This document shows, in pieces, positions 18,435-27,709 of a stretch of DNA of 64,000 bases. The stretch is from contig NZ_FOJC01000005.1 of NCBI RefSeq assembly GCF_900109315.1, forward strand, positions 86,725 through 150,724, in the 5' to 3' direction. How positions within the stretch are numbered: the stretch's first letter is position 1; each line of letters opens with the position of its first letter. Made by a program: the position numbers and the translations under genes. Source of the stretch: [Haemophilus] ducreyi. Its GTDB lineage: Bacteria > Pseudomonadota > Gammaproteobacteria > Enterobacterales > Pasteurellaceae. The notes under the pieces are model-generated. The model searched no databases. It was not told the origin of the DNA and worked only from the letters and a program-made list of their open reading frames with translations.

Positions 18435-21389
18435 TTAGTAAAATTTAACTGAGAATTCTTTTTGTAATGCTTCAATACTTTCTATTTTCTGATAGTCTTG
18501 CAAGATTACGCTGTCTGCTGCAGTTGCTTTTGTGCCTAATGCTTGGCTAATAAATGACAATCCTTTCTGTTCAATAACAGCCCGCTGATAAAATTCAATA
18601 ATATCTTGTTTCGTTAATTTTTTAACAGTAGCAATACTTTTCGCAAGGTGGTCAAATTGATTATTTTTGCGGTAAACATCAAACATAAATAGCGAAAACT
18701 CTTGCGCTAAAGATTCGGGCTTACGTGCTAGTTTTTCAACTAAACTTGTTTGATAACGTTTGAATTCTTCATCAGTTAAAGCATTCAATTTATCCGCCGA
18801 TTCTTTAAAGAAACGCATATTATGTTGCATAATACCTGCTGGCGTGGTGTTTGGACTTTGTACCATAAAACGTAAACCGGATGTTTTACCCATTTGTACA
18901 TTCGTCGCATAAACAACATAGCCAAGCTGTTTCTTCGTTCGTAAATCATCAAAATACCAACGGCTAATAATATCACTTAATAACCGTGATCGGATAGAAC
19001 CATCTAACTCATCATAGCCTTTAGCTAAATAAGTTACATTTAACGCATTATCCTCATGAGGGACGGTTTGTACATAATTAAACTTGCGCTCGCTCTCATT
19101 TAAATCAAGATAACGTGCTTTACCTAACTCAAGATTGCGATTCTGTACCACTTCATTCACGTGTTGCACAAGTTGTTTAACCTGTGAATCATCTAAATTC
19201 CCCACAGATAACACATTTACACCGGTTGGTTTACTTAATACTTTTTCACGTATCGCTTTAATATCTGCTAAAGTAATCTCATTAATCACTTTACGCTGTT
19301 TGTCTTCTTCAAAATAAGGATAATCAGCAAAATTTGATAAGATACGATTCGTTTGTTCTAAACTATTGGCTTTATTTTTACGCGCCAATGCTTCAAGTAC
19401 TCTTTCTTTCGCTTGGGCTAGGAATTCTTCTGTCAATTTAAACTGTTTGAATTTAGTTAAAGTATCCTGCACTAATTTTGCTAAATGTTGCGTATAACCA
19501 CTGACATTAATCGCGATCCCATTTGCCGAAATGTCTAAACTAGTTTGCATACCGGCTACGGAAGATTGAAAATCAAGTTCGTTTTGTGCCAAGTTATTCA
19601 TATAACCAAGTAAGGTGGCACTGATATATTGCTTTAAGTCATCCTCTTTTGGCATAATCGAAAAATTAATTGAAATACGCGCTTTAGGATCATTAGCAAA
19701 ATATTGACTTGGCATTGCATAAATCACTTTGCCTTTATCCGATTCAATTACTTTAGGAAAGTTACGTTCATCTGTTGGCTCAATCAAACTAAAATCCGTG
19801 GCAAAATATGGATTTAATGCCGGCAACTTCAAGCTAGGGTTGTGACTGAAATCCAACCATTTCGCTTTTTGAACATCTGTAAATTTGGCAATAGAATAGC
19901 CCGCTTCAAAGTAAGGCGTTTTTTTATCCGTTTTGGCCTGTTCATAAACTAAAATAATACGTGCATTATCCAATGTCATTTCATTTAATTTGGCTTTGAT
20001 TGCCTCAACATCCATTTTATCAACCAGATATTCTGCGTCTAAAATATGTTCAATCGGATAATGTAGCATTTGCTCCGCTAATGCTTCAATATAATAACCA
20101 TCTTTTTCTACTTGTAAGTGTTGAAAATCCTGTTTTAAACTTTCTCTCACTTCATTGAAATAACTCTCTTGAATACCGTCTTTTTTTATCTGTTCAAGTT
20201 GTTGAAAAACAAGTGAAATGATTTGATCTTTATGGACTAGGCCTTTATCCGTTAAATCTATATAAATCGTGAAGCTACCACGATTACGACTTACATTCGG
20301 ACTAGCACCTGCCGCAATGCCACTGTCTGACAGACCTTGTTTGATCAAATAATCCGATAAGGTTCCTGCCGTATGATTATTGAGTACATAGGCTAAATAC
20401 TCACCGGTTTTATTCGCAAATTTCGCTTCATCATTTTGCATATCAAAAGAAATACTCAATAATTTTGTCGGCTTAACGGGCTTATACTCAATCCACACAC
20501 CTTTATCTGTTGGGCGGAAAAAAGGCTCTTCAACGGTAGACACACTCAAATTTTTATTTTGCATTTTCCCTAACGTTTTAGCCGCTAATGTTGCCAATTG
20601 CTCAATAGATTGATTTGAATAAAGCACCGCTTTCACTAAGTTGGCAGAATAATGAGTGTGATAAAACTTCTCTAATTCAGCATGTAGTTTACTGTTTGGT
20701 TTATCTGATAGGGTTTCGTTATTACCCACCGTAAATTTCGTGATTGGATGCGCAGGATTAGCTGTAGCTAAATTAACACTTTGGATTAAATGCCCATCAT
20801 TTGATTTAGCACGGATCATTTCAGCATTAACGGCATTAACTTCTTTTTTACCATTACTTTCTGATAAAAGCGGTTGTGCAAACGTATCTGCTAATCTTGT
20901 TACTGCTTCAGCAAAAGCATCATTATTTACTTCTAGATAATATGCCGTGCGATCAGGCGAGGTAGATGCGTTATTATAGCCACCATTTTTATTTAAAAAT
21001 TTATCTAAACTATTCGTTTCGGGATAGGCTTTTGATCCCATCAAGATCATATGTTCTAAATAATGTGCTAGGCCTTGCTGTTCGATTGGATCTTCCATTG
21101 AACCAATAGGTAAAGCAAGCGACATCAGTGATTTATTCGCTTTTTCGTCAGAAATTAATAGAACCGTCATACCATTAGCAAGCTCAATCGCTTGATAAAT
21201 TGCGGTATCGTTTGGGCTCTTATTTATAGTTTGCTTAATAAAAGAAAAATCAGCCATATTTGGCATTGTTTGTACTGAATTAGCGGTCTGATTTGGTAAA
21301 TCATTAGCAAATGTCGGGTTCATCACTGCTAATGTGAAATAGGAACAGAGCGCATAACGGACTGATTGTGCAATAAAATTCTTTTTCAT
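18435..21389 (-). CDS. ptrA: Pitrilysin (protease III), M16 zinc metallopeptidase
   Basis: 984 residues (E. coli 962). The signal peptide covers about residues 1-29. The inverted zinc motif HYLEH is at 109-113, with a distal Glu in NAVNAEMIRAKSND some 70 residues on. Two paired M16 lobes follow. In the periplasm it degrades small peptides. Its start overlaps the recC stop by four bases (ATGA), the E. coli arrangement recC-ptrA-recB-recD. Here, however, recB and recD do not follow, since a hairpin and dnaJ lie downstream. Confidence 0.95.
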   Translation of the reverse strand: MKKNFIAQSVRYALCSYFTLAVMNPTFANDLPNQTANSVQTMPNMADFSFIKQTINKSPNDTAIYQAIELANGMTVLLISDEKANKSLMSLALPIGSMEDPIEQQGLAHYLEHMILMGSKAYPETNSLDKFLNKNGGYNNASTSPDRTAYYLEVNNDAFAEAVTRLADTFAQPLLSESNGKKEVNAVNAEMIRAKSNDGHLIQSVNLATANPAHPITKFTVGNNETLSDKPNSKLHAELEKFYHTHYSANLVKAVLYSNQSIEQLATLAAKTLGKMQNKNLSVSTVEEPFFRPTDKGVWIEYKPVKPTKLLSISFDMQNDEAKFANKTGEYLAYVLNNHTAGTLSDYLIKQGLSDSGIAAGASPNVSRNRGSFTIYIDLTDKGLVHKDQIISLVFQQLEQIKKDGIQESYFNEVRESLKQDFQHLQVEKDGYYIEALAEQMLHYPIEHILDAEYLVDKMDVEAIKAKLNEMTLDNARIILVYEQAKTDKKTPYFEAGYSIAKFTDVQKAKWLDFSHNPSLKLPALNPYFATDFSLIEPTDERNFPKVIESDKGKVIYAMPSQYFANDPKARISINFSIMPKEDDLKQYISATLLGYMNNLAQNELDFQSSVAGMQTSLDISANGIAINVSGYTQHLAKLVQDTLTKFKQFKLTEEFLAQAKERVLEALARKNKANSLEQTNRILSNFADYPYFEEDKQRKVINEITLADIKAIREKVLSKPTGVNVLSVGNLDDSQVKQLVQHVNEVVQNRNLELGKARYLDLNESERKFNYVQTVPHEDNALNVTYLAKGYDELDGSIRSRLLSDIISRWYFDDLRTKKQLGYVVYATNVQMGKTSGLRFMVQSPNTTPAGIMQHNMRFFKESADKLNALTDEEFKRYQTSLVEKLARKPESLAQEFSLFMFDVYRKNNQFDHLAKSIATVKKLTKQDIIEFYQRAVIEQKGLSFISQALGTKATAADSVILQDYQKIESIEALQKEFSVKFY

Positions 21390-24300
21390 TCATTTTCCTT
21401 ACTATGAGGGCTTTTTTTACTAGTTTGCATTAACTCAAACCATTGTAATGTAGTACTGTGAATACTACCATAATCTAACATTACGCTTTGATTTAAAATA
21501 CGTTTTAAATAGCGACTATTAAAAAATTCTTTTCCGATTAACTTTTCTAAGTTTTCCTGACAGTAGTGCTCAATATTTTCAGCCTTATTAAGATTTTTAA
21601 AATAATCATCTAAACCTTCAAACATAGCCCATTTTAAACAAGAAAAATTGGATAAATAATCGGTTAAATAAATACGTAATTGCTTTTCTGCATCATCTTG
21701 GCTAATTTCATTAAATTGGAATACTTTCTTTTTATTTTCATCTAAATAGATAACCTTTAATTTCAACGGTTGTGATTGTATTCGAAGAAACAAATAATAA
21801 AGCCAATAACGAATATAATCTTTATCTTTTAAACCACTGACTTTCCAAAAAACAATCTCATCACCAAACCTATGGCAAATATTACCTACAACACGTAATT
21901 CGATTCCATTAATTAAAAAGGTCTGATCAACTTCTAAAATCTCACTTTCGGTTAAATAACCCACTAATTCGTCTTTTATAATGTTAACCGATGCTACAAT
22001 TTTTTGTTGTGCTAGTTGAGCAAAATTCGCCGCGGGTAAATTACCTTTCAGCTTTTCCTGTTCAAACATTTGCTGAATTAAATCATCATCTAAGCAAACC
22101 AATTTATCACGTAGTTTATAACGATCTAATGCATTCAATACAAATTTTTCACTTTCTTCAATCTGTTTATTATTATCCCTAAAATAAATACCTAAATGCT
22201 GATTAAAGAAATACTGCACCGGATTGACCACAAACTTAATTAACTGTTCGAGCTGAATTTCAGTAGGCAATTCAGCGTTTGAATTAAATTCACCCGGGCA
22301 AAACTCTTGCATTTTTTCCGTTTGGGTCATGGTGAGCCATTCTAGATCATAGGCATAATTTGTTTCGCTAAAGTTGTTTAGGCTAAATACTGTTAATGGA
22401 TGTTGTTGCACCATTTCTGCAAAAAAGTGCTGTTCAGAAAATTTACCTTGTGGGCTGACTAATGCTAAAGATTGAGGCGCGAGATATTCAGCGAAATAAT
22501 CTAGTAACTGCGAAACCATCACCGATGGTAAATGTTGCTTATTATTAATATTAGATTGTCCAATATAACTAATATAGAAAAATTGTTGTGCTGATAATAG
22601 TGCTTCTAAAAATAAATAACGATCATCATCACGCCAAGCCCGATCGCCTTTTTTAGAGGCATATTGCATTAAATCAAAACTATTCACCGTCTGCGCACGC
22701 GGAAAATCGCTTTCATTCATACCTAATAAGCAAACAACTTTAAATGGAATGGCGCGCATAGGTAATAAAGTGCAAAAATTTACCTTACCGACCAGGAAAT
22801 TTAAGTTATTTTGTTGGCTATTCAATTTTTCATTAAACAATAAACTAATAATTTCAATATCAATTTGCTGTTCAAATTTCGCATCTGTTATTTTTTGGAT
22901 AATTTCTGCTAAGGCGAGATTTAATAAATTAATTGCGTGAACGCTTTCTTCATTTTCTTGATAAAAATCATTAATCAATAATGAAAGTTGTTTTTGCCAT
23001 ACTTCAATAGGCTGTTTTTGTTGAATAATTTGATGCCAAGCGCTCAATTTTTCAATAAAGTTTGCTAAATAACCAACAAGCTCTGCCGATAAACCATAGC
23101 TTTCATTAAAAGCTACACTATCCTGCCAAATGCCATTTTCTTCTCTTAGGCTAATGCCCATCAATAAACGCGTTAAACCATTTTGCCACGCATTATAATT
23201 TTGCCATTCTGATTGATCGATCGTTAAACCAAAACGAATTCCTGCTTGATTAACCCAATGCCGTACAATATGAATATCTTGTAACTGAAACTGAAAACGT
23301 TCTCTAATGGCATTCACATCTAATAAATCAAGTAATGATTCCGCATCAAACGAGCTTTCCTTTAAGTTAAGCAGACTCATAAAACTCATCAGAATTGGAT
23401 CAACCGTTATGACCTTCTGATCAGCAAAAGCGAATGGGATATAGCGTTTATCTTCTTTCATATAACGCGAAAAGACCGCTTCAATATAAGACGCATATTG
23501 GTTAATATCGGCTGACATGACAATAATATCTTTTGCAGCCAATGTTGGATCTTGAGCAAACATTTGCAATAAACGGTTATGCAATACTTCCACTTCTCGC
23601 ATAATGCTATGGCAAGAGTGAAACTGTACTGAATCATCTTGCGAAGCAAGCAATAATTGTTGAGGATTATCAAAAGAAAGAATGGCGTTCTTTAACTTAA
23701 TCAGATTTGAATCGCCTTCATAAGCATCAAAAACATCAAAAATTTGGTCGGGTTCTTGCTCAATAATTTGTGCTAAAAAATCACGCCCTTGCTTACCCCA
23801 CATTGATAATAACTGATTATTTTTCTGTACAAATAACGCTTCTAATTCTTTAGCGGTCATTTTCTGCTTAAGTGCTAATTTCTCTAATACCCGATCTTCA
23901 ACATTATCGCCCCAATATTCTGCACTTGGATTCAAAAAGAAGAGATGAATTTGACAATGTTCACTGAGCTTTTTTAAAACAGCTAATTGCGTCGCGGGCA
24001 AAGAGGAAATACCAAAAATAAAGACCCGCTTAGGTAATTTTGATTTTTCTATTTCTGTTAAATTATCTAATTTATTAAAATACTGTTCTTGCAAATAAGC
24101 ACGATGTGAAGTCACAAACACAGATTCATCACAATCTAATTTAATATCATTAATTAATGCGCGCCATAAAATAGCCTGCCAACTTAAATTTTGCCAAATA
24201 TCTTCGCTATTTTTCACTTTTAAATTTGCATGGTTCAGAATTTCATCTCGAACAATCTCAAGCCGATCATTTTCCCAATGAACCAACCAATGTGGCCGAT

Positions 24301-24727
24301 AAACTAAATACTGATCAAATAAATCCGCTACTTTTTTAGCTAATTGATAAAGCTTTAATTGGTATTGACGCGAATCTTTAGTTAAATAGTACTGTAAAGA
24401 TTGAAATTCAGGTAAAGTTAAATAATATGGAATTAAACGTATTAAACGCCAAGTAACCGTTTCACGTTCAAAAATATTTTCAGTAGGAAGCTCTGGAAAG
24501 AGGACACGATATTGTTGCCATAAAAAACTCGTAGGAAAAGGGAATTCATAGTTACCTGCGATCCCTATTTGATTGGCAATTTGCATTTGTAACCATTGTG
24601 CCATTCCTACACTTTGCACTAAAACAATTTCTGCTTCAAATGGATTAGGATTAGGATTGCTTTGCTGTAATTGAATACATAATTTAGCGAGTGATGATAG
24701 CTTCTGAGAAAAATAGACCGTAAACAT
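21386..24727 (-). CDS. recC: Exodeoxyribonuclease V gamma subunit RecC
   Basis: 1113 residues (E. coli 1122), starting MFTVYFSQKLSSLAKLC. Recognisable segments are GMAQWLQMQIANQIGIAGNYEFPFPTSFLW, VFIFGISSLPATQL, and the inactive-nuclease-like part with PMRAIPFKVVCLLGMNESDFPR. RecC recognises Chi and splits the strands in RecBCD during double-strand-break repair and recombination. It lies 77 bp downstream of the comNOPQ block, the position E. coli uses for ppdABC-ygdB. Translationally coupled to ptrA. Confidence 0.96.
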   Translation of the reverse strand: MFTVYFSQKLSSLAKLCIQLQQSNPNPNPFEAEIVLVQSVGMAQWLQMQIANQIGIAGNYEFPFPTSFLWQQYRVLFPELPTENIFERETVTWRLIRLIPYYLTLPEFQSLQYYLTKDSRQYQLKLYQLAKKVADLFDQYLVYRPHWLVHWENDRLEIVRDEILNHANLKVKNSEDIWQNLSWQAILWRALINDIKLDCDESVFVTSHRAYLQEQYFNKLDNLTEIEKSKLPKRVFIFGISSLPATQLAVLKKLSEHCQIHLFFLNPSAEYWGDNVEDRVLEKLALKQKMTAKELEALFVQKNNQLLSMWGKQGRDFLAQIIEQEPDQIFDVFDAYEGDSNLIKLKNAILSFDNPQQLLLASQDDSVQFHSCHSIMREVEVLHNRLLQMFAQDPTLAAKDIIVMSADINQYASYIEAVFSRYMKEDKRYIPFAFADQKVITVDPILMSFMSLLNLKESSFDAESLLDLLDVNAIRERFQFQLQDIHIVRHWVNQAGIRFGLTIDQSEWQNYNAWQNGLTRLLMGISLREENGIWQDSVAFNESYGLSAELVGYLANFIEKLSAWHQIIQQKQPIEVWQKQLSLLINDFYQENEESVHAINLLNLALAEIIQKITDAKFEQQIDIEIISLLFNEKLNSQQNNLNFLVGKVNFCTLLPMRAIPFKVVCLLGMNESDFPRAQTVNSFDLMQYASKKGDRAWRDDDRYLFLEALLSAQQFFYISYIGQSNINNKQHLPSVMVSQLLDYFAEYLAPQSLALVSPQGKFSEQHFFAEMVQQHPLTVFSLNNFSETNYAYDLEWLTMTQTEKMQEFCPGEFNSNAELPTEIQLEQLIKFVVNPVQYFFNQHLGIYFRDNNKQIEESEKFVLNALDRYKLRDKLVCLDDDLIQQMFEQEKLKGNLPAANFAQLAQQKIVASVNIIKDELVGYLTESEILEVDQTFLINGIELRVVGNICHRFGDEIVFWKVSGLKDKDYIRYWLYYLFLRIQSQPLKLKVIYLDENKKKVFQFNEISQDDAEKQLRIYLTDYLSNFSCLKWAMFEGLDDYFKNLNKAENIEHYCQENLEKLIGKEFFNSRYLKRILNQSVMLDYGSIHSTTLQWFELMQTSKKSPHSKENE

Positions 24728-24804
24728 AATGGCTCCTAAAGTAGAATTTGATTTTCTACTAATTAGCGCTGATATTCAATCACTTTTATAAGTGGTGAAA
24801 CACG

Positions 24805-25125
24805 CTATTCTAGCGATAGTTGCGCTGCCATTTGCTTATTCACTCTGACGTTGCCTAATGGGAAATTCACTTGAATATATGAAGCACCACAGTCAATCGT
24901 AAATAACACGTCGTTTTGTTGAAATTGTTTTTCACATTCTTGTGTTGCTTGTTTTAAGGCTATTTGATTTTCTAAAATATGTAATGCCTGTTGTTGTTGA
25001 TATAAATAATTTGTTTGACTCACTTGAGTTTCTTGCCAATGGCTAAAAGCGCTAAATAAAATAGCGAAAATTGCTATCCCCACTAATAGCGAAACCATAG
25101 TTTCTGCGCGATATATTTTATTCAC
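24805..25125 (-). CDS. comQ: Competence pseudopilin ComQ
   Basis: 106 residues from the GTG at 25125 (a longer frame opens at 25158). This start reads MNKIYRAETMVSLLVGIAIFAILFSAF, a prepilin-like hydrophobic helix preceded by a short basic leader. The peptidase site is unusual: Glu is five residues after a Lys rather than a Gly. The GTG overlaps the last codons of the comP frame (GTGAATAA), so it was translationally coupled to comP. A PpdC-like position before recC supports the assignment to the H. influenzae comNOPQ set. The nonsense codon in comP may reduce its translation. Confidence 0.75.
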   Translation of the reverse strand: MNKIYRAETMVSLLVGIAIFAILFSAFSHWQETQVSQTNYLYQQQQALHILENQIALKQATQECEKQFQQNDVLFTIDCGASYIQVNFPLGNVRVNKQMAAQLSLE

Positions 25126-25804
25126 TGTGTAAAAAATTCCTTGAAGATGGCAAAACATTCGAGCTTGAATACTTAGCGGCTAAAGCCTCTATAACTGATT
25201 TTTTATAAACCAAATTACGTTCTTTTCTTTGATTATCCACAGATGAATATAAAACACCATATATTTTATTATTTCCTTTTATATCAAAGTGATAATTAGT
25301 GATCACAATGCCATAAAAATCACGAAATAATGAGTCATCAATAGGCTTATTTACTATCACAATTTTAGGTTATTGTTCAGAACTGATAGGCAATTCGCTT
25401 AAACTATCAATATAATTGAGCGCAATAGCGGGCTGATTAAGATCTAAAACATCACTTAATTGAGTAAAAGCAATATATTTCTTTCTAGTCGGTTTATTAC
25501 CTAAAAATAAATCCTTTTTTTGACAGGCAAATTGATAAACCATATTACCTATCTTATAAACAATGTTTTGTCTTTTTTCCGTTTGACAAATCTTGTTTTC
25601 ATCTAATGATGTGGGTAAATTAAGCCTATTTGTAATAGCAAATTTATGCTCTAAATAGCGTTTATAATCATAATTCGATAATTTTTCTTGTTGAATAAAT
25701 TTTTCTTTTGCCAGAAATAAACTACTCAATACGGCCGACATACTGATTAATCCTATCAATAATGTACTTGCTTTTGCTTTAAAGATCATTAACTTGATTA
25801 CCAT
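25118..25804 (-). pseudogene. comP: Competence protein ComP, interrupted by an in-frame TAA
   Basis: The reading frame has 228 codons from ATG 25804 (ATG 25789 is an alternative start), with TAA at 25372-25370 after codon 144. After the stop the same frame continues open for 83 codons and ends in a TAA that overlaps the comQ start by 8 bases. A coupled end of this kind shows that the long frame is the ancestral gene. The N-terminal half has one hydrophobic helix (ASTLLIGLISMSAVLSSLFLA) followed by a Lys-rich soluble domain, as in YgdB-like minor pseudopilins. A truncated 144-residue product is possible. A sequencing error or natural read-through remains open. Confidence 0.7.
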
Positions 25805-26498
25805 TGTTTAATAAATATATGTAACTAACTAATGTATAACTGACCGCTTGTTGTTTAACTGAAGTCAATTTCAATTCAATCCTTAATAATTTTTCTTGTT
25901 TATCATTAACGCTAAACTCAAGCTTATCTACCATATAGTCCGTTAAGCTAGTAAACCTTTTCCATTCTTGCTGACAGCTATCTAGCAATGTACTACATTG
26001 TGATCCGATACAATGCTCTAATTTATTTTTATCAAAAATATAAAGCTGTTTATTTTCGACTTTAATACCAAAGACTTCTTTTACTAACTCTTTGCTAGTA
26101 TTTTTATTTTGTTTAACACACGCCGATTTCTTAGTGGTTCTTTTACCTAAACAACCATCGCCATTTAAATCATAAAAAAAGATTAAACACTGCTGATTAT
26201 TCGCTATTTTGTATCGTTTATCTTGCTGTGAAAATAATGAAAAATTGCTTCCCTGCCGATTTACGCCTTGATAGCCGATATGTTGGCTATGTTGTTTAAG
26301 ATAATTAAGTAGTTGATGACTTTCTTTTTGCAGAAAAAGTAATTCTTGTTGTTTAACGCTATTTCGATAAACATTGGTGTATAAGGCTAATAGTGGAAAT
26401 AACAATAAAACGGATAATGTTAAGGCTAACAATAATTCAATTAAACTAAAGGCTTTCTGTCTGCTTACAATTACTCCGTTTAGTTTTCGGTATAACAT
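25779..26498 (-). CDS. comO: Competence pseudopilin ComO
   Basis: 239 residues. The prepilin leader ends RQKA, then FSLIELLLALTLSVLLLFPLL, with the required Glu at +5 and a long N-terminal helix. The soluble domain has Cys pairs (CIGSQCSTLLDSC) and an acidic DLNGDGCLG loop that could bind calcium, as in other minor pseudopilins. It corresponds to PpdB and H. influenzae HI0939. It overlaps the comN end by 53 bases and the comP start by up to 26 bases, so the operon is tightly coupled. The ATG has GGGGG seven bases upstream. Predicted to be processed by the prepilin peptidase and to act in DNA-uptake pilus assembly. Confidence 0.85.
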   Translation of the reverse strand: MLYRKLNGVIVSRQKAFSLIELLLALTLSVLLLFPLLALYTNVYRNSVKQQELLFLQKESHQLLNYLKQHSQHIGYQGVNRQGSNFSLFSQQDKRYKIANNQQCLIFFYDLNGDGCLGKRTTKKSACVKQNKNTSKELVKEVFGIKVENKQLYIFDKNKLEHCIGSQCSTLLDSCQQEWKRFTSLTDYMVDKLEFSVNDKQEKLLRIELKLTSVKQQAVSYTLVSYIYLLNNGNQVNDL

Positions 26499-26980
26499 AA
26501 ATTCGCCCCCATTGATCTAGCTGTAATATTTCATTCTCCTGATTTAAACGTAAATAAAGGCATTTCGATTCTAATCTACCCACCATACCGTCAATATTAA
26601 TAAATGAATTGGGATATAAACTTTTATTACTTAATTGAATATTTTGATACTGATTGTGATAAAGGAAAAATTCATTATTTGCAGGACAATGTTTAATATT
26701 CAAACAATCGCAGATTACTTCATTTTTACTGCCCGCCTGTTTGGATAAGGCAATTAAACACCAATTACCTGTTTTATTATTTTGTGAAATGGTTAATGTA
26801 TAATTCTTTTGTTGATAACGTGCTTTAGTTTGAATTTGATAAATAAAAGATTGTAAGTTTGCTATTTCATTATTTAATGCAATCCGATCATACATTTGAA
26901 ATAGGATAGGAGAAATGAGTAGCAATAACCAAAATAGCTAAAGTGATTAACATTTCAATTATTGTGAATGCACGAAACAT
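26446..26980 (-). pseudogene. comN: Competence pseudopilin ComN, frameshifted in its N-terminal helix
   Basis: An ATG at 26980 with GGAGG upstream opens MFRAFTIIEMLITLAILVIA. This is a perfect prepilin leader: cleavage after Ala4 and Glu at +5. The frame then ends at TGA after 30 codons. Skipping one base after codon 20 enters the frame LLISPILFQMYDRIALNNEIANLQ, which runs open to 26446 and ends like PpdA (WGRIYV). The two halves together give one pseudopilin of about 177 residues. The downstream piece alone could start only from a TTG without signal or RBS. Either a real inactivating indel or a sequencing error. Confidence 0.75.
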
Positions 26981-27046
26981 AACTAGTATTCCTCCGAAAA
27001 GAAATACTAGTTACGTTTGCTAAAGAATAAAATGTGATTATGTTAA

Positions 27047-27068
27047 TTTCACGATCTTGATCGCAAAA
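27047..27068 (-). promoter_or_regulatory. CRP-S (competence) site of comNOPQ
   Basis: On the minus strand the core TGCGATCAAGATCGTGA is flanked by T-runs and A-runs. This is the palindromic Pasteurellaceae CRP-S site (TGCGA-N6-TCGCA type, one mismatch). C6/T4-type sites of this kind need both CRP and the co-activator Sxy/TfoX. It is centred 78 bases before the comN ATG, directly after the fabA stop codon. Confidence 0.85.
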
Positions 27069-27599
27069 TTAGAATGATGATGTGTCTTGGAATAAGCCCA
27101 CTTTCAAATCTGTAGCGGTATAAATCACACGGCCATCTACTTCTACTTCACCATCGGCTAATCCCATTACTAACTTACGGTTAATTACGCGTTTCATATG
27201 AATTCTATAAGTGACTTTTTTCGCTGTTGGTAAGATTTGACCGGTGAATTTTACTTCGCCAACGCCCAATGCACGGCCTTTACCTTTACCCCCAATCCAG
27301 CCAAGGAAAAAACCAACCAATTGCCACATAGCATCTAGACCTAAACAGCCAGGCATAACCGGATCGCCAATAAAATGACAACCAAAGAAAAGTAAATCTG
27401 GATGAATATCAAGTTCTGCTTCAATATAACCTTTATCAAATAAGCCACCATTTTCAGTCATTAAGTTAACTCTATCCATCATTAACATTGTTGGCGCAGG
27501 TAATTGTGGTCCTTCTTTACCAAATAATTCGCCCCGTCCTGAAGCTAATAAATCTTCATAGCTATAACTTGACTTGATATTAGGTGTACAATTGTTCAT
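27069..27599 (-). CDS. fabA: 3-hydroxydecanoyl-ACP dehydratase/isomerase FabA
   Basis: 176 residues (E. coli 172). The hot-dog fold has the catalytic His in the [25 protein letters not shown] stretch and the Asp in the same segment. It dehydrates 3-hydroxydecanoyl-ACP and isomerises the product to cis-3-decenoyl-ACP, the entry point to unsaturated fatty acids. A FabR-like palindrome lies 79-100 bases upstream. Neighbours ycbZ and matP match E. coli order. No terminator separates it from the com operon. Confidence 0.97.
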   Translation of the reverse strand: MNNCTPNIKSSYSYEDLLASGRGELFGKEGPQLPAPTMLMMDRVNLMTENGGLFDKGYIEAELDIHPDLLFFGCHFIGDPVMPGCLGLDAMWQLVGFFLGWIGGKGKGRALGVGEVKFTGQILPTAKKVTYRIHMKRVINRKLVMGLADGEVEVDGRVIYTATDLKVGLFQDTSSF

Positions 27600-27677
27600 G
27601 TTTTTAATCCTTTAAATATTACGAAAAAGCCCGTATAATCTAGGCTGATGATATTTAAAATAGTACAGCCTTTTAAA

Positions 27678-27699
27678 TCAGCTAACAACTGTTAGCTGA
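27678..27699. promoter_or_regulatory. FabR-like operator upstream of fabA
   Basis: A perfect palindrome with 9-base arms around AACT and core AGCTAACAACTGTTAGCT. It closely resembles the FabR operator pattern AGCGTACANNTGTACGCT. It lies between ycbZ and fabA, without a T-run, so it is better read as an operator than a terminator. Confidence 0.65.
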
Positions 27700-27709
27700 A
27701 CAAATCCGA

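Noticed and set aside
24805..25158. A longer comQ start at 25158
   Set aside because: The GTG at 25125 gives a short basic leader before the helix and overlaps the comP stop in the usual coupled way. The longer start would add comP-frame sequence with no signal meaning.
25233..25241. A perfect DnaA box (TTATCCACA) inside comP
   Set aside because: It stands alone within coding sequence, with no partner boxes nearby. A 9-mer like this is expected by chance in AT-rich DNA.
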